21,494 nt of DNA from a virus. The notes below the pieces were generated by a model, which worked only from the letters and a program-made list of their open reading frames with translations, was not told where the DNA came from and made no database searches. Shown here piece after piece: positions 1 to 9,829 of the stretch. A program made the translations under genes and the position numbers. The stretch lies in IMG/VR virus record IMGVR_UViG_3300031696_000076, positions 1-21,494 of that record; one strand, written 5' to 3'. Each line of letters starts with the position of its first letter. Position 1 is the first letter of the stretch.

Positions 1-3000
1 TCTTGAATTACACTGTTATTGGTATTATCAATACTAGCTTGATTTGAGGTATTAGCATGAGCAATATTAAAGGTACTTCCGGCCGTTTGGTTAGCAGACC
101 AAGTACTATCTCCAGTAAGGCTTATACCTGCAGCCGTGGCTGTAATTGTTGTAACACCATCACCTAGTGTGAATGTACCTTGAGTAGCAGAACCAGATGT
201 TACGTGACCAAAAGTATCTACGCCTAAAGCAATATCTCGTACAAACGACATAGTTGTTGGACTAGAATCTCCTGTAGAAGTATAGCCACCAAAGTTTGAA
301 GTATCTTGGTGTGTGATAGTAATATCATTTCCATCAAAAGCTAGATCGATACCAGCGCCTTCATCGAACCCTACCCTTTCGCCTTGAGTGATTGTATCTG
401 CAAGAGAATTATTTACATATAGTGCCCAGTTTCTTAAATAGTAATCATCGAAGTCGCCAGAAACAACACCTGTAACATGACCTTGAGAATTAACTGCAAA
501 GCTTTGAATATATGTACCATTATCTACAGCACTACCAGTTGATAAACCAATGTTATCATGGTTGAATGTGATAGTATCGCCAGATCTTACTGATCCAAGA
601 GCTGTACCGCCATGAAGAGTTAAAGTATCGTTATTGATATTAGCAGTTGCTGTACCACCTGAATTAGCTGTAATATTCTTAAAGATTGCTTGTGAAGAAC
701 CTAAATCGCTGTTAGTAATAGCAACTTCAAAGTCATTACCATTTACAACACCTGCTAGACCTATACCTGTTCCTGCTTTAAGGTCTAGTGTTTTAGAACC
801 GGCCAATATTCCTAAATCAATTCCATTAACTTCTATTCCTGGATTCGATTGAGTCGCTTCTGAAAGTAAAAGAGAACCGTCTGCTTCCCATTGTCCAGCA
901 CTATAATTGTATAAGAAAGTATGAGCAATATTACCAGATGCATCATTAACTTTTAGTCCAAATTCTCCAACACTTTGATTTAAAGAATTTGTAATAATGA
1001 TACTGTCTTCTACTTCTAAAGTAGCAACATTTAATTCTGTCCTAGCACCTTGTACATAAAGGTCACCAGCAACATATAAGTCTTCTCCAATACCCACACC
1101 ACCGGCTACAGTTAATGCACCAGTTGATGTATCACTTGCACCAGTAGTACCTAATATTTTGACTGTCCCTGGAGCTCTAAAGTCAGTAGGAATAGAGAAT
1201 GTTGCTGCTCTACCTTCTGTTCCAGCACCACTTACTGTAATCTGATTAGTAGTACCTGTTGCTGTTCTAACATAATCGCCAGTAGTATGAGTAGTAAGTG
1301 CAACTGAATTATTATCCAGTGTAGTATTAAATGTTGCATTACCTAAATTAGTAATAGTTACATTACCACTAATAGGTCCTGTACCAAGTGTAATAGTTGG
1401 ATCATTAACATTGAAGTCAAAGTTTTCGTTAGTAGCATCCCAAGTTACGTTAATGCCCGATTCGGCATTACTTGTAATTAAGTCTTTAGCATTATAGAAA
1501 GTTACAATGTCTGTTGTGTGCGATGCTGATGAATCATTAAGACCTTGTATTTGCCATGCACGACTAGGTTTAGTTGCCGAAGTACCATCAGCATAATTTT
1601 CATTCCATTGGAATCTTACATCACTTTTATCAACTATAGTTGCAACGTGCTGTCGGTCAACACTGAAACCTTGAATTTGCACGTTGCCATCTACTTCCAA
1701 GAAAGAAGTACTAAAGATGTTAACGTTAGAAGCATTACCGGGCAATAATAAAGAAGCATTACTTAAGTCTAATGTAGTACCCGAGTTGAATGTCATGGTA
1801 TCGTTATTAGTACCACCATCTTTAAATGTTACATTACCAGTAAGACCTAATTTAGATGCAATCTCTTGTTGACTTGCAGAAGATAGATAAACCTTTTCAG
1901 TCTCTAATTCTCTTAGAGCGGCCGATATGTCATTTGCCGCAAATACTGTTAGAACAGAATCACCAATCTCTGCATGTAATTTTTGTAATGCGCCTGTTAC
2001 AGTATCAGTAGTTCCGATATTTGCAATAGAAGTATTACCGATGAAACCCGACATGGTATTTGTCGCAGTTGTAAGATCGGTTATAGTGTAGGTGTAATCG
2101 GTTGGTAGATTATCAATTAAAGATAAAGTACCAACATCTGCAAAGAGGTTAGTAATATCAGTGTCGTTATTAATCATACCTGTTTGAAGACTAGTTAATA
2201 CACCTGAAATAGTAGTAGAACCATAAGTTCCACCCTCATAAGAAGCAACTGTACCAATCTCTGCATCAATAGAATTAATTGCGGCTGTAAGATTAGTTAA
2301 TCCATCCGCTGCAGTTCCTGTTCCTGTTATAACAGCATTGCCCATCTCGTCATGTAATTCATTAAGAGCAAGTTTTACGTTATTTCTATTTGTGAATTTA
2401 GCATTTAATTGGCCGATATCAACCACACCACCAATTGTAGTATTACCATCAACTTGTAGTGTAAGTGCCATATCAACAGCACCATCAATATCTACAACAT
2501 CTAAGTTAGAAACACCATCAACATCTAAGACTCCGTGAATGGTTGCATTAGTTGAAACATCAACCGAACCATTAAGGTCTAGGTCACCATCAATAGTAGT
2601 ACCGTTTAAGGTTGTAGTACTATCGACATTAAGTGTACCATCAATTTGTGTATTACCATCAACAGCCGTAACATTGAACTTATCTCCACCAGATGAACCA
2701 ACTCTAAAGTTTCCATCTACTCCAGCAGTTCCATCTACTTCTAAAGTTCCATCAATCTGTGTATCACCACTAGAAGCAGTAACATTGAATTTATTAGTAC
2801 CTACTCTTAGGTCTCCATCAATTCCTGCCGTACCATCAACTTCTAAAGTTCCATCAATTTGTGTATTACCAGTAGCAGCTGCGACATCAAACTTAGATGT
2901 ATTACTTGAGCCAACTCTAAAGTTTCCGTCAACACCTAGGGTACTATTTAATTCAGCAGTACCGTCTACGTTTAAATTTCTGTCTATATCTACATCACGA

Positions 3001-4262
3001 TTAACTGTTACGTCTTGTGCAAAGGTAGCACTTGCTCCAGCACCAGTTAGCATTGTAGTAGTACCAGATTTAACTAATATGTTACCACCAGTATTTTCTA
3101 ATGCGGCGTATTGAACGCCGCCATCTTTTACATTAACGGCTCCACCATCAGCATCCAGATTAATAATACCACTTGAATCAAGATTAAAGGTTCCTGAAGT
3201 TACATCAAACTGGTTTGTTCCAGCCGTAATTTCGTGAGTTGATGCATCAAAGACTGCTTCGATTTCATTTACAGCACTAGTAAGATCAGTGGCTACAGTT
3301 GTAAGATTTTCTGTAACACCAACATCGTGTTGAAGTTCGTTAAGCCCAGCAACTGCGTCCATTGAGAATATTTTAATATCATCATTAAGAGTGGCTGGAG
3401 TATTAAGCTCAATAGTATTACCTATTGTAGTATTATGCGAAGTTAATCCACTATGATCTGCAGCAGCAATGGTTGTACCATAACCCAATACTCTTATTAC
3501 TTGAGAAGTACTAAAAGATGAATTTACATTTGACCAGGTTTTAATTAATAACTGAGTAGAAGTAGATTTTAATATAACACCATACCAGTTAGAAGTAGAC
3601 TCAACTAGAGATTGAGTGGCTAACTGAGTAGAATTTTGATATACTACCTCGCCCTCAATAAAATTTGTAAGTGTAGGATTATTCGAAAGTATAATAGTAC
3701 CAGCGTGATTTGCTACGTGGAATCCAGTAGCCGTAACACCTTGAGTCATTTCAACAGAGTTTTTGTATACTCTTAGAATACCCTTTGGAAAAGCTTCACC
3801 AATAAGTCTAATAACATTAGCATTTGCTATTGTTTGAGAGGCACCAACTTTAAGATCAGCAGATGAACTAAAAGTACCTGCAGTATTTCTTACTAAGATT
3901 TTATCTGAAGTTATAGAACTAATCAGGCCATTCCATGTAGGACTACCTGAAGTGCCTTGGTATATTACAGCATCTACAATAAATGCTGATGGAATAGATG
4001 GGCTATTTTTTAGAATTACATATCCGCCAGTATTATCTACTGTTACTGATGGACTAACTTCAAATCTAACAGTCTTAGCACCATCGCTTTGACCAGTAAA
4101 AATAGAAGATCCGGCAGCTACGTCTACGAAATTATAAGTCTTATCTGATAGATTAGAATTTAATTGTTCGTTGTCGCCTAAGTGTAATGAAATCTCATTA
4201 GACTTTTGTCTTAAGTTTTCTAAGGTATCATCCTTTAGAATTCGAGTTTCTTTATTAGCCAT
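1..4262 (-). CDS. Fibre-like virion structural protein, C-terminus outside window
   Basis: The frame stays open from the ATG at 4262 to the left edge (1420 residues visible, no stop), so this is a 3'-truncated gene. The start reads MANKETRILK and overlaps the upstream stop by one base (TAATG). Visible parts: an N-terminal helical stretch (about 1-50); two related beta modules of about 75 residues (about 79-154 and 187-260) sharing FI..V.YQ and a W.G.I.S core; short helical segments of the LNELHDEMG type; three tandem 34-37-residue repeats (see separate entry); then long Gly/Asn/Thr/Asp-rich beta sequence with DGT and VDGN turns. This composition is typical of trimeric phage fibres and of large 'structural proteins' in marine T4-like phages. 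Its place downstream of the baseplate genes fits a host-contact fibre. The receptor-binding tip would lie beyond the window. No specific T4 gene (34, 36, 37 or 12) can be assigned. Confidence 0.85.
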   Translation of the reverse strand, partial: MANKETRILKDDTLENLRQKSNEISLHLGDNEQLNSNLSDKTYNFVDVAAGSSIFTGQSDGAKTVRFEVSPSVTVDNTGGYVILKNSPSIPSAFIVDAVIYQGTSGSPTWNGLISSITSDKILVRNTAGTFSSSADLKVGASQTIANANVIRLIGEAFPKGILRVYKNSVEMTQGVTATGFHVANHAGTIILSNNPTLTNFIEGEVVYQNSTQLATQSLVESTSNWYGVILKSTSTQLLIKTWSNVNSSFSTSQVIRVLGYGTTIAAADHSGLTSHNTTIGNTIELNTPATLNDDIKIFSMDAVAGLNELQHDVGVTENLTTVATDLTSAVNEIEAVFDASTHEITAGTNQFDVTSGTFNLDSSGIINLDADGGAVNVKDGGVQYAALENTGGNILVKSGTTTMLTGAGASATFAQDVTVNRDVDIDRNLNVDGTAELNSTLGVDGNFRVGSSNTSKFDVAAATGNTQIDGTLEVDGTAGIDGDLRVGTNKFNVTASSGDTQIDGTLEVDGTAGVDGNFRVGSSGGDKFNVTAVDGNTQIDGTLNVDSTTTLNGTTIDGDLDLNGSVDVSTNATIHGVLDVDGVSNLDVVDIDGAVDMALTLQVDGNTTIGGVVDIGQLNAKFTNRNNVKLALNELHDEMGNAVITGTGTAADGLTNLTAAINSIDAEIGTVASYEGGTYGSTTISGVLTSLQTGMINNDTDITNLFADVGTLSLIDNLPTDYTYTITDLTTATNTMSGFIGNTSIANIGTTDTVTGALQKLHAEIGDSVLTVFAANDISAALRELETEKVYLSSASQQEIASKLGLTGNVTFKDGGTNNDTMTFNSGTTLDLSNASLLLPGNASNVNIFSTSFLEVDGNVQIQGFSVDRQHVATIVDKSDVRFQWNENYADGTSATKPSRAWQIQGLNDSSASHTTDIVTFYNAKDLITSNAESGINVTWDATNENFDFNVNDPTITLGTGPISGNVTITNLGNATFNTTLDNNSVALTTHTTGDYVRTATGTTNQITVSGAGTEGRAATFSIPTDFRAPGTVKILGTTGASDTSTGALTVAGGVGIGEDLYVAGDLYVQGARTELNVATLEVEDSIIITNSLNQSVGEFGLKVNDASGNIAHTFLYNYSAGQWEADGSLLLSEATQSNPGIEVNGIDLGILAGSKTLDLKAGTGIGLAGVVNGNDFEVAITNSDLGSSQAIFKNITANSGGTATANINNDTLTLHGGTALGSVRSGDTITFNHDNIGLSTGSAVDNGTYIQSFAVNSQGHVTGVVSGDFDDYYLRNWALYVNNSLADTITQGERVGFDEGAGIDLAFDGNDITITHQDTSNFGGYTSTGDSSPTTMSFVRDIALGVDTFGHVTSGSATQGTFTLGDGVTTITATAAGISLTGDSTWSANQTAGSTFNIAHANTSNQASIDNTNNSVIQ
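2613..2936 (-). repeat. Three tandem 34-37-residue beta repeats in the fibre gene
   Basis: Three in-frame units: 2936-2826 (37 residues), 2825-2724 (34) and 2723-2613 (37). Each begins G(V/I)DG(N/D)(F/L)RVG, continues with KF(D/N)V and G(N/D)TQIDGTL(E/N)VD, and restarts. DNA copies are similar but not identical; for example, the antisense of the TQIDGTLEVDGT part recurs with third-base changes. Looser DG-type turns continue to about 2400 (DLDLNG, GVLDVDG, LQVDGN). This periodicity suits a trimeric beta-helix or beta-prism shaft. Confidence 0.8.
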
Positions 4263-4498
4263 TATTTCCCACCAATTAATTTTTCTAACATTCTTTTAAT
4301 TTCAGCAACATCAGATTTAAGGTTATCGATATCATTTCGTTGCAGTTGATCAATCTGTTTTTGATTTCTATCTCTAGCAATCTGTTTTCTTCTAGCTTCG
4401 TAAGCATTACTATTTGTATTTATAATAGCTGAAGTAGCCGTATCTCTTATTAGCCCAGGATTGTTCTCAACTTTGATATCTTTTTTCTTTTTTGGCAT
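4262..4498 (-). CDS. Small basic protein with C-terminal coiled coil, unknown function
   Basis: A 78-residue protein starting MPKKKKDIKVENNPGL. It has a lysine-rich start, a polar middle rich in Asn, Ala and Arg, and a C-terminal helix with a clear heptad pattern of hydrophobic residues (I57, L60, V64, I67, L71, L74) ending in GGK, as in a short parallel coiled coil. There is no signal peptide or membrane segment. A good Shine-Dalgarno (AAGGAT) lies about nine bases before the ATG, the gap to the upstream gene is 12 bases, and the stop overlaps the next ATG, so it is expressed with its structural neighbours. I recall similar small proteins in marine T4-like phages but no proven role. Its position between a large virion protein and a fibre suggests a connector, trimerisation clamp or assembly factor; this is inference. 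Confidence 0.8.
   Translation of the reverse strand: MPKKKKDIKVENNPGLIRDTATSAIINTNSNAYEARRKQIARDRNQKQIDQLQRNDIDNLKSDVAEIKRMLEKLIGGK
4417..4424 (-). promoter_or_regulatory. Candidate T4-type late promoter before the fibre gene
   Basis: The minus strand reads TATAAATA from 4424 to 4417, followed by CAAATAG. T4-type late promoters put transcription start about six bases after this octamer, so near 4411, giving a leader of about 149 bases before the fibre ATG at 4262. The element lies inside the 78-residue gene. It could be chance in A+T-rich DNA, so support is moderate. Confidence 0.4.
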
Positions 4499-4510
4499 TA
4501 TATATTATCC

Positions 4511-7500
4511 TTATGTTGAAGCAATTGCTCTAAAGTCTCGTATTGTTGGTATAGCAGATGTATTATTAGATCTCAATACTATTTTAAATGCCATAGAACC
4601 AAAGCTTCCTGTAGGATCAACTGCATATTTAACTTCGGTATAAGCATTTGGATTATTATTAACTGGTATAGCATCAGAAGAAGCCATGGCTACCCATAGT
4701 TCTGCACCAAAGTCATCGTCTGAACCAGCTGGTAAGACTTTATAATATACATCAATAGAAGATCCAGAAGGTCTATTTGCTGTCATGTATAAATCAATTG
4801 TATCTGCTTCTTCGGCCAAATCGATCTTCTTAGTTATATATTTACATAATTCAGATCCACCAGTTGCCGCAGTCTCTGCAACATAGTTATTATATGAACC
4901 TTGATTATTAATAGCATCTCCAATAATATTTTGAACTGTAATTATTGAAGCTCTATTTTGATCAATGACTGGAGATAAGTGATCGCCTGTACTGCTTAGA
5001 ACAGCTCTAATACTAAACGTTTTAAGATTTCCAGAACCTTGGGCTGTTGAAGAAACAACCTTAGGGTTAGCAAAATATGAATTTGAATTTGCTAGTACTT
5101 CAAATTCATCAACTGCACCGTAAGCTGTTTGTGTTCCATCAACTGCTGTTTGTTCTAATGTAGATACATAGTATCTAATCTCTGTTCCAGGAACCTGTAT
5201 ATTTTGAATTTGTGGATGAAGAACATCAAACTGTCTATTCTCAGTAGCAAGGATTGTTGATCCACCGCCAGAGCCAGTTGATGTTGCCGAAGCTCCAGTT
5301 AAAGTAATAAGATATGAATCTTGCTCTGAGCCAGTAACGTTATGTGTACCTTCTAATTGAGCAACAGTTATACCATTAACAGTTCCACCAACACCAGCTA
5401 TAGTAACCTTAGAACCTCCACTATACATTCCGTGATTAGTGTGAGTAACTCTAACTACGTTACTGCCACTAGTAGTACTAAAGGGATCGGCCTTTAGATT
5501 TACTAATGGAATATCTTCGTTACAAAAAGTTACTTGAGAAGTATTAGTACCACCATCAACCATGGCCGATCCTGAACCTTGCTTAAACTTAGCTCTTCTT
5601 AGTACAAACTTCAAATCTTTACTTTGATCAGGGGTCCAAGTAGAAGCATTTTGAGAAGTAAAGAATGATCCACCATGTGGCTGTTTTGTAATTCTAAACG
5701 TAAGGTCTGTAACATCAAACCCACCCATTTCAGCAACCCAAGCTTCATATTCATTACAGGCAGAGATAATAACAATAGCATACTCAGCGTCTTGCTCTAA
5801 GTAAACAGGATGATCGAATGTAAATGCAGTCGCGCTGTTTGCAGTTGCTGACACATTAACCGATCCAGGGTTTAAAGTAACTTCAGTTCCTGGAACTACT
5901 CGTTGTGTGGGTATACCATTTACAACAGCTCTAATACTAATAGAAACAGGAACCTGGGTTTTAGTTGCCTTTGTCCTAAAGAATAGATCTACACCTGTTG
6001 CAAATAAACCACCTTTCTTTTCTATTAAGATAGTTTGAGCAAGAGGATCCGTCCATTTTACTTTAGTGCGTACAAACGTCTCACTTAGAGTTTGATTATC
6101 ACCAACTTCAGTGGTAACTAGTTTAGGAACTTTAGTATTAGTAATAGTATTCTGTACAGATTCAATAACTCCTTGCGCAAAGAACGGCGAAGAACAATAC
6201 GTGGTTTCAGTCTCAGGATCATTAGTTATTGTATCGGATAGTTTAAATTCCTTTACTCCAGTTTTAAATTTAATTGCTTCGTTTCTTGGAATAATAAATG
6301 TACCACTAACAGTACCATTACCATCAGTTATTAAAGATCCAGATGAAGCGCCTGGATGCGATGTAAGTCCAGTATAAAGTTTAGATTGATCGCTTGATTG
6401 ATCAGACCATTCTTGGAAAGCTTCGGATTTACAATACGCTGTAACGTTAATATTATTAAAGAACGCAAATACTTTTGTATTGGGTTTCATTAAGGTGCCT
6501 TCAAAGAATATCTTTCTAGATCTCATGAATGGTACAAAGTTTGTTTCAACTACTCTAGCGCCAGTTTCTTTACTAACAGTATCAAATCCAACATCAGTTC
6601 TAAGGCCCGATCTAGATTGATCACTGGTAACAGTCGTAGTGGTTACAGTCGTGGTCTTTCTTTGATCAAAGTTCATACCTGCCTGGCGAGCTCTGATTGA
6701 AGTAACATCTTCGTTAACTTCTCGCCCGACCCAGTTAGTTTCCCACTCATTCCAAACAGTTCCTAGAATACCAGTTTCATTTGCCATTGTAACAAATTGA
6801 TCGTATTGACCATTCTCATCAATAATAATATCTGGTCTAACATCAACTTCTTTCCACTCATCTGATTCAGGAGATAATCTAACTTGTCCACCCCAATCAA
6901 ATACATTATACGGGTTGACATTAATAGCTACTGATGCGTAAGGTTGTACTGTCTCGTTATGTTGATCATAAGGCATAGTCCAAATTGAACCATTCTTCGA
7001 TGCAGTGTCTGTAACTCCAGGCTTTTTAATCAAGTTTACATTTCTAGAATCATACTTAGCTCTTAATACACCTTGAACTTTATCAATAGAACATTTATGA
7101 TCTGGGTTAGCTGGGTTACCGATTGAGTGATCTTTAAAAGTATCAACAATAAATCCATTTTTAAATCTTGGCAAGCCAGCTGCATCAACAATATGTGTAT
7201 CGGCCGCACTTTGCTCTAACAAAGAAAGCGAAGTATAATACTCGACATTTTTCAGCCGCTTATCAAGTTTGCCGATATCTCTCATTGTGTATCGTTTGTT
7301 ATCTGTAATATCTGGTACAATATCAGCTAAGGTAAAGCCATAAGGCTTCATTCTTAATTGATATAATGTAAGAGCATCTTCTCTGTCTTCAGGAGGAGCC
7401 GGCCTTTCAGAAGGAACACCTTTAGCAATTTCAAAGGCGCCATCTCTTTTAATGAATAGCTTATCAATTCTTGGCATGTAGTACGCAATATCAGCTTTAA

Positions 7501-9829
7501 GAGCATGTCCAACTTTAGGGGCTGGAGATAAAACAAATCCGGACCCTGTACTAAATTCAGAACCAGCAGTTGCTCCGCTTTGAGACTTAAGTGGTCTAAA
7601 GTCAATACAATCTCTTAATTCTAATGTTCCTGCAGTACTAGCAAAGGTAGGTATAGTATCATAATCGTTAGAGCTATATGAATCTACTGAGAAATAATCT
7701 CCAACCGAATGAGCATAATGCTTAAACGTTACAACCATATTACCCGTGGCCACTGCTGCCGTAGCAGCTAGTTTAACAATTTTACCTTCAGCATAGAAGT
7801 TATCTCTTTGACCATTGTCAAAAGTAAATCTATCAGTAACATTGACACTAGCGCTATCAACAATAGATGTAATACTAATAATATCGGCTTTTTCTAATTC
7901 GTATGAAGCTGTGTTGCCATTAGTAACATTAATAGTAGTTGTGGCAGTAGTATTAGTTTTTTGTTTTTGAGCTGCATTCTTTTCAATGGTTGATATTACT
8001 CTACATACAGTGCCATTTGGAATATTTAATCCACTACCGGTACAATCGAATGTAATTGTTTGAAAGTTTGCAGCAACAGTAGCATTTCCAGCGGTACCAG
8101 TCTTAACATCAATGCCGATAGGCGCAATAGTAATATCAGCAGTATCTGCAAATTTACCAACACTCTCAGTTATAATTAATTGTCCACTGCTCACAATAAC
8201 AGGTATAACCTTTTTAACTTTATAAACAGTATCATTAACACCATTTGTTCTTAAAGTTTTAATAGCGTCTTGAGGTAGTTTAAATACATTTCTATTGTTA
8301 CCGGCGTCATATCTAATACCATCTGAGTCCGGCACGAAATTACCTACGAAGTTTTCTGTATAGCCACCGCCTGCAGCCAGCTGATATACATTATCAACCG
8401 CACTAAAAGCTCCAGTCGTCATGGTTATATCAAACAAGTATAATCTTACATGGTCTGAATAACTTTCAAATCCACGAACTCTAGCAGTACCTACGCTAGC
8501 TCCAACAGCTTTTAGCGTAATAGTTTTATAAGTTTCTAAATCTGGAATTCCTCTTAACCCACTTAAAGATAACTTAACATAGTTACCAAGTTGAATTTGA
8601 GTATACGATAAATTCTGGAATCCAGTAGAATTAGCTCCTCGTGGCTTATCAACATTTACATATTCTGTTACTAGCTTTTCAGCTCTAAAGCCTTGAACAT
8701 AAGCAACTGATGGTTCAATACCAAGAGCAATCTTATCAGCGCTTCCGCCATCACTGGCAAGATACTTACCAAAGTTTGTTCCAGTATTAAGATGTTCTAA
8801 TATTTCTAATTCAAAAGGTTTAGTAACATAACTGCCAGACTCTTCATATGTTCTACGAGCTAAACGCAGAGTTAATCCAGTATCCGAAGTTTTATCTGAA
8901 GTATCAACTGATACAATGCCATTAGTTACAGTTAATAATGGAATATAGTTAAGAATTGTTCTAGCACTATCACCACTGGCTGAAGCATCTGTAGGATCAC
9001 CTAGGTTAACGCTTTCTTTAATAAGTGTAGTTGCTATTTGATATCTTGAAGCACCGGGAGCTGCAGTGTTTGGAACTCCTTGAGCATTATCATTTAGATT
9101 CCCATCTTCAGCAGAAGTTACTAGATTCTCAGCAACTTGTAAACCAACAATGTATGTTGGAGCACTAGTATACTTGTCTAATATTAAAGTAGCCTCTGGA
9201 ACATATGTAAAACAACCAGATATAAAGTATACACCTTCTCTTATTGAAGCTGATGAACCTTGACCAATAGCATTAGCAATAACAGAATCTGCGCCAGCTC
9301 CATCAGTGTTAGTACCACCACCAACCATTCCGTATTTAAGTCCTATTGAAGTAGTTGCAGTAAATACTTCTCCTACAACAAACTTATCAACGTCTTTTGC
9401 AGGACCACCTTTACTTTGATAGGCAATATATAATGTATCAGCATCTCCACCAGCAGCTACAATTACATCTAATACCACAGCAGTTACTTGGTTTCCTGAT
9501 TGACTAGAACCAGTTATGATCTCACCTTTAAAATTAGATAAGCCCGCAACATTACCAGTGCCAGCTGAATGTGTAAAGGTTGATTCTACTTTAATATAAT
9601 CATATTCGATATTAATAGAAACTTCGCCATTAACAACTCTTGATCCATCTTTGAAAGCATATTGACCATGTCTATCAATTTGAGCTTGGAGAGCCGTTTG
9701 CATTTGAGTAAGCTCTCTAGCTTGAACAGCATATCCAGGACGGAATAAAACTCTATGATAATTTTTGGTTTCGTCAAAAGTATCCCAATACGGCTGATCT
9801 GGAAAAATTTTTATTGATGTTGTTGACAT
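4511..9829 (-). CDS. Large DUF4815 / VrlC-like virion structural protein
   Basis: A 1772-residue protein. The N-terminus has the pattern I associate with DUF4815 proteins: FRPGYAVQARELTQMQ (residues 29-44) and FKDGSRVVNGEV (59-70). Further family-like stretches are YYMPRIDKLFI (near 785), YTMRDIGKLDKRL (about 850), and GTVWNEWETNWVG near 1020 followed by a Thr-rich run and VPFMRSRKIFFEG. An inserted beta module with THTNHGM and GI..AQLEGTHNV lies at about 1445-1527, like the FCCH-type modules seen in other phage virion proteins. The end (IPTIRDFRAIAST) is also typical of the family. Cyanophage homologues are often named VrlC. It fills the place where T4 has genes 9, 10, 11 and 12, so it probably forms a peripheral baseplate or fibre-attachment part; that role is inferred. 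The start is backed by a strong GAGAGGAC ribosome site. Confidence 0.85.
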   Translation of the reverse strand: MSTTSIKIFPDQPYWDTFDETKNYHRVLFRPGYAVQARELTQMQTALQAQIDRHGQYAFKDGSRVVNGEVSINIEYDYIKVESTFTHSAGTGNVAGLSNFKGEIITGSSQSGNQVTAVVLDVIVAAGGDADTLYIAYQSKGGPAKDVDKFVVGEVFTATTSIGLKYGMVGGGTNTDGAGADSVIANAIGQGSSASIREGVYFISGCFTYVPEATLILDKYTSAPTYIVGLQVAENLVTSAEDGNLNDNAQGVPNTAAPGASRYQIATTLIKESVNLGDPTDASASGDSARTILNYIPLLTVTNGIVSVDTSDKTSDTGLTLRLARRTYEESGSYVTKPFELEILEHLNTGTNFGKYLASDGGSADKIALGIEPSVAYVQGFRAEKLVTEYVNVDKPRGANSTGFQNLSYTQIQLGNYVKLSLSGLRGIPDLETYKTITLKAVGASVGTARVRGFESYSDHVRLYLFDITMTTGAFSAVDNVYQLAAGGGYTENFVGNFVPDSDGIRYDAGNNRNVFKLPQDAIKTLRTNGVNDTVYKVKKVIPVIVSSGQLIITESVGKFADTADITIAPIGIDVKTGTAGNATVAANFQTITFDCTGSGLNIPNGTVCRVISTIEKNAAQKQKTNTTATTTINVTNGNTASYELEKADIISITSIVDSASVNVTDRFTFDNGQRDNFYAEGKIVKLAATAAVATGNMVVTFKHYAHSVGDYFSVDSYSSNDYDTIPTFASTAGTLELRDCIDFRPLKSQSGATAGSEFSTGSGFVLSPAPKVGHALKADIAYYMPRIDKLFIKRDGAFEIAKGVPSERPAPPEDREDALTLYQLRMKPYGFTLADIVPDITDNKRYTMRDIGKLDKRLKNVEYYTSLSLLEQSAADTHIVDAAGLPRFKNGFIVDTFKDHSIGNPANPDHKCSIDKVQGVLRAKYDSRNVNLIKKPGVTDTASKNGSIWTMPYDQHNETVQPYASVAINVNPYNVFDWGGQVRLSPESDEWKEVDVRPDIIIDENGQYDQFVTMANETGILGTVWNEWETNWVGREVNEDVTSIRARQAGMNFDQRKTTTVTTTTVTSDQSRSGLRTDVGFDTVSKETGARVVETNFVPFMRSRKIFFEGTLMKPNTKVFAFFNNINVTAYCKSEAFQEWSDQSSDQSKLYTGLTSHPGASSGSLITDGNGTVSGTFIIPRNEAIKFKTGVKEFKLSDTITNDPETETTYCSSPFFAQGVIESVQNTITNTKVPKLVTTEVGDNQTLSETFVRTKVKWTDPLAQTILIEKKGGLFATGVDLFFRTKATKTQVPVSISIRAVVNGIPTQRVVPGTEVTLNPGSVNVSATANSATAFTFDHPVYLEQDAEYAIVIISACNEYEAWVAEMGGFDVTDLTFRITKQPHGGSFFTSQNASTWTPDQSKDLKFVLRRAKFKQGSGSAMVDGGTNTSQVTFCNEDIPLVNLKADPFSTTSGSNVVRVTHTNHGMYSGGSKVTIAGVGGTVNGITVAQLEGTHNVTGSEQDSYLITLTGASATSTGSGGGSTILATENRQFDVLHPQIQNIQVPGTEIRYYVSTLEQTAVDGTQTAYGAVDEFEVLANSNSYFANPKVVSSTAQGSGNLKTFSIRAVLSSTGDHLSPVIDQNRASIITVQNIIGDAINNQGSYNNYVAETAATGGSELCKYITKKIDLAEEADTIDLYMTANRPSGSSIDVYYKVLPAGSDDDFGAELWVAMASSDAIPVNNNPNAYTEVKYAVDPTGSFGSMAFKIVLRSNNTSAIPTIRDFRAIAST

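Noticed and set aside
2539-3114. Plus-strand open frame of 191 codons rich in Ser, Pro and Thr.
   Set aside because: It lies antisense to the fibre repeats and its own periodicity is the mirror of theirs. It has no ribosome site, and its frame stays open because of the repeat codon bias.
4478-4498. An A-rich stretch after the 78-residue gene's start (CCA AAA AAG), an A AAA AAG heptamer in frame for -1 slippage.
   Set aside because: The shifted frame meets a stop after a few codons and there is no stimulating structure. It simply encodes the lysine run.
7354-7605. Minus-strand 83-codon open frame inside the 1772-residue gene.
   Set aside because: It is a shifted-frame shadow of the long gene with no ribosome site and an unnatural Leu-rich composition.
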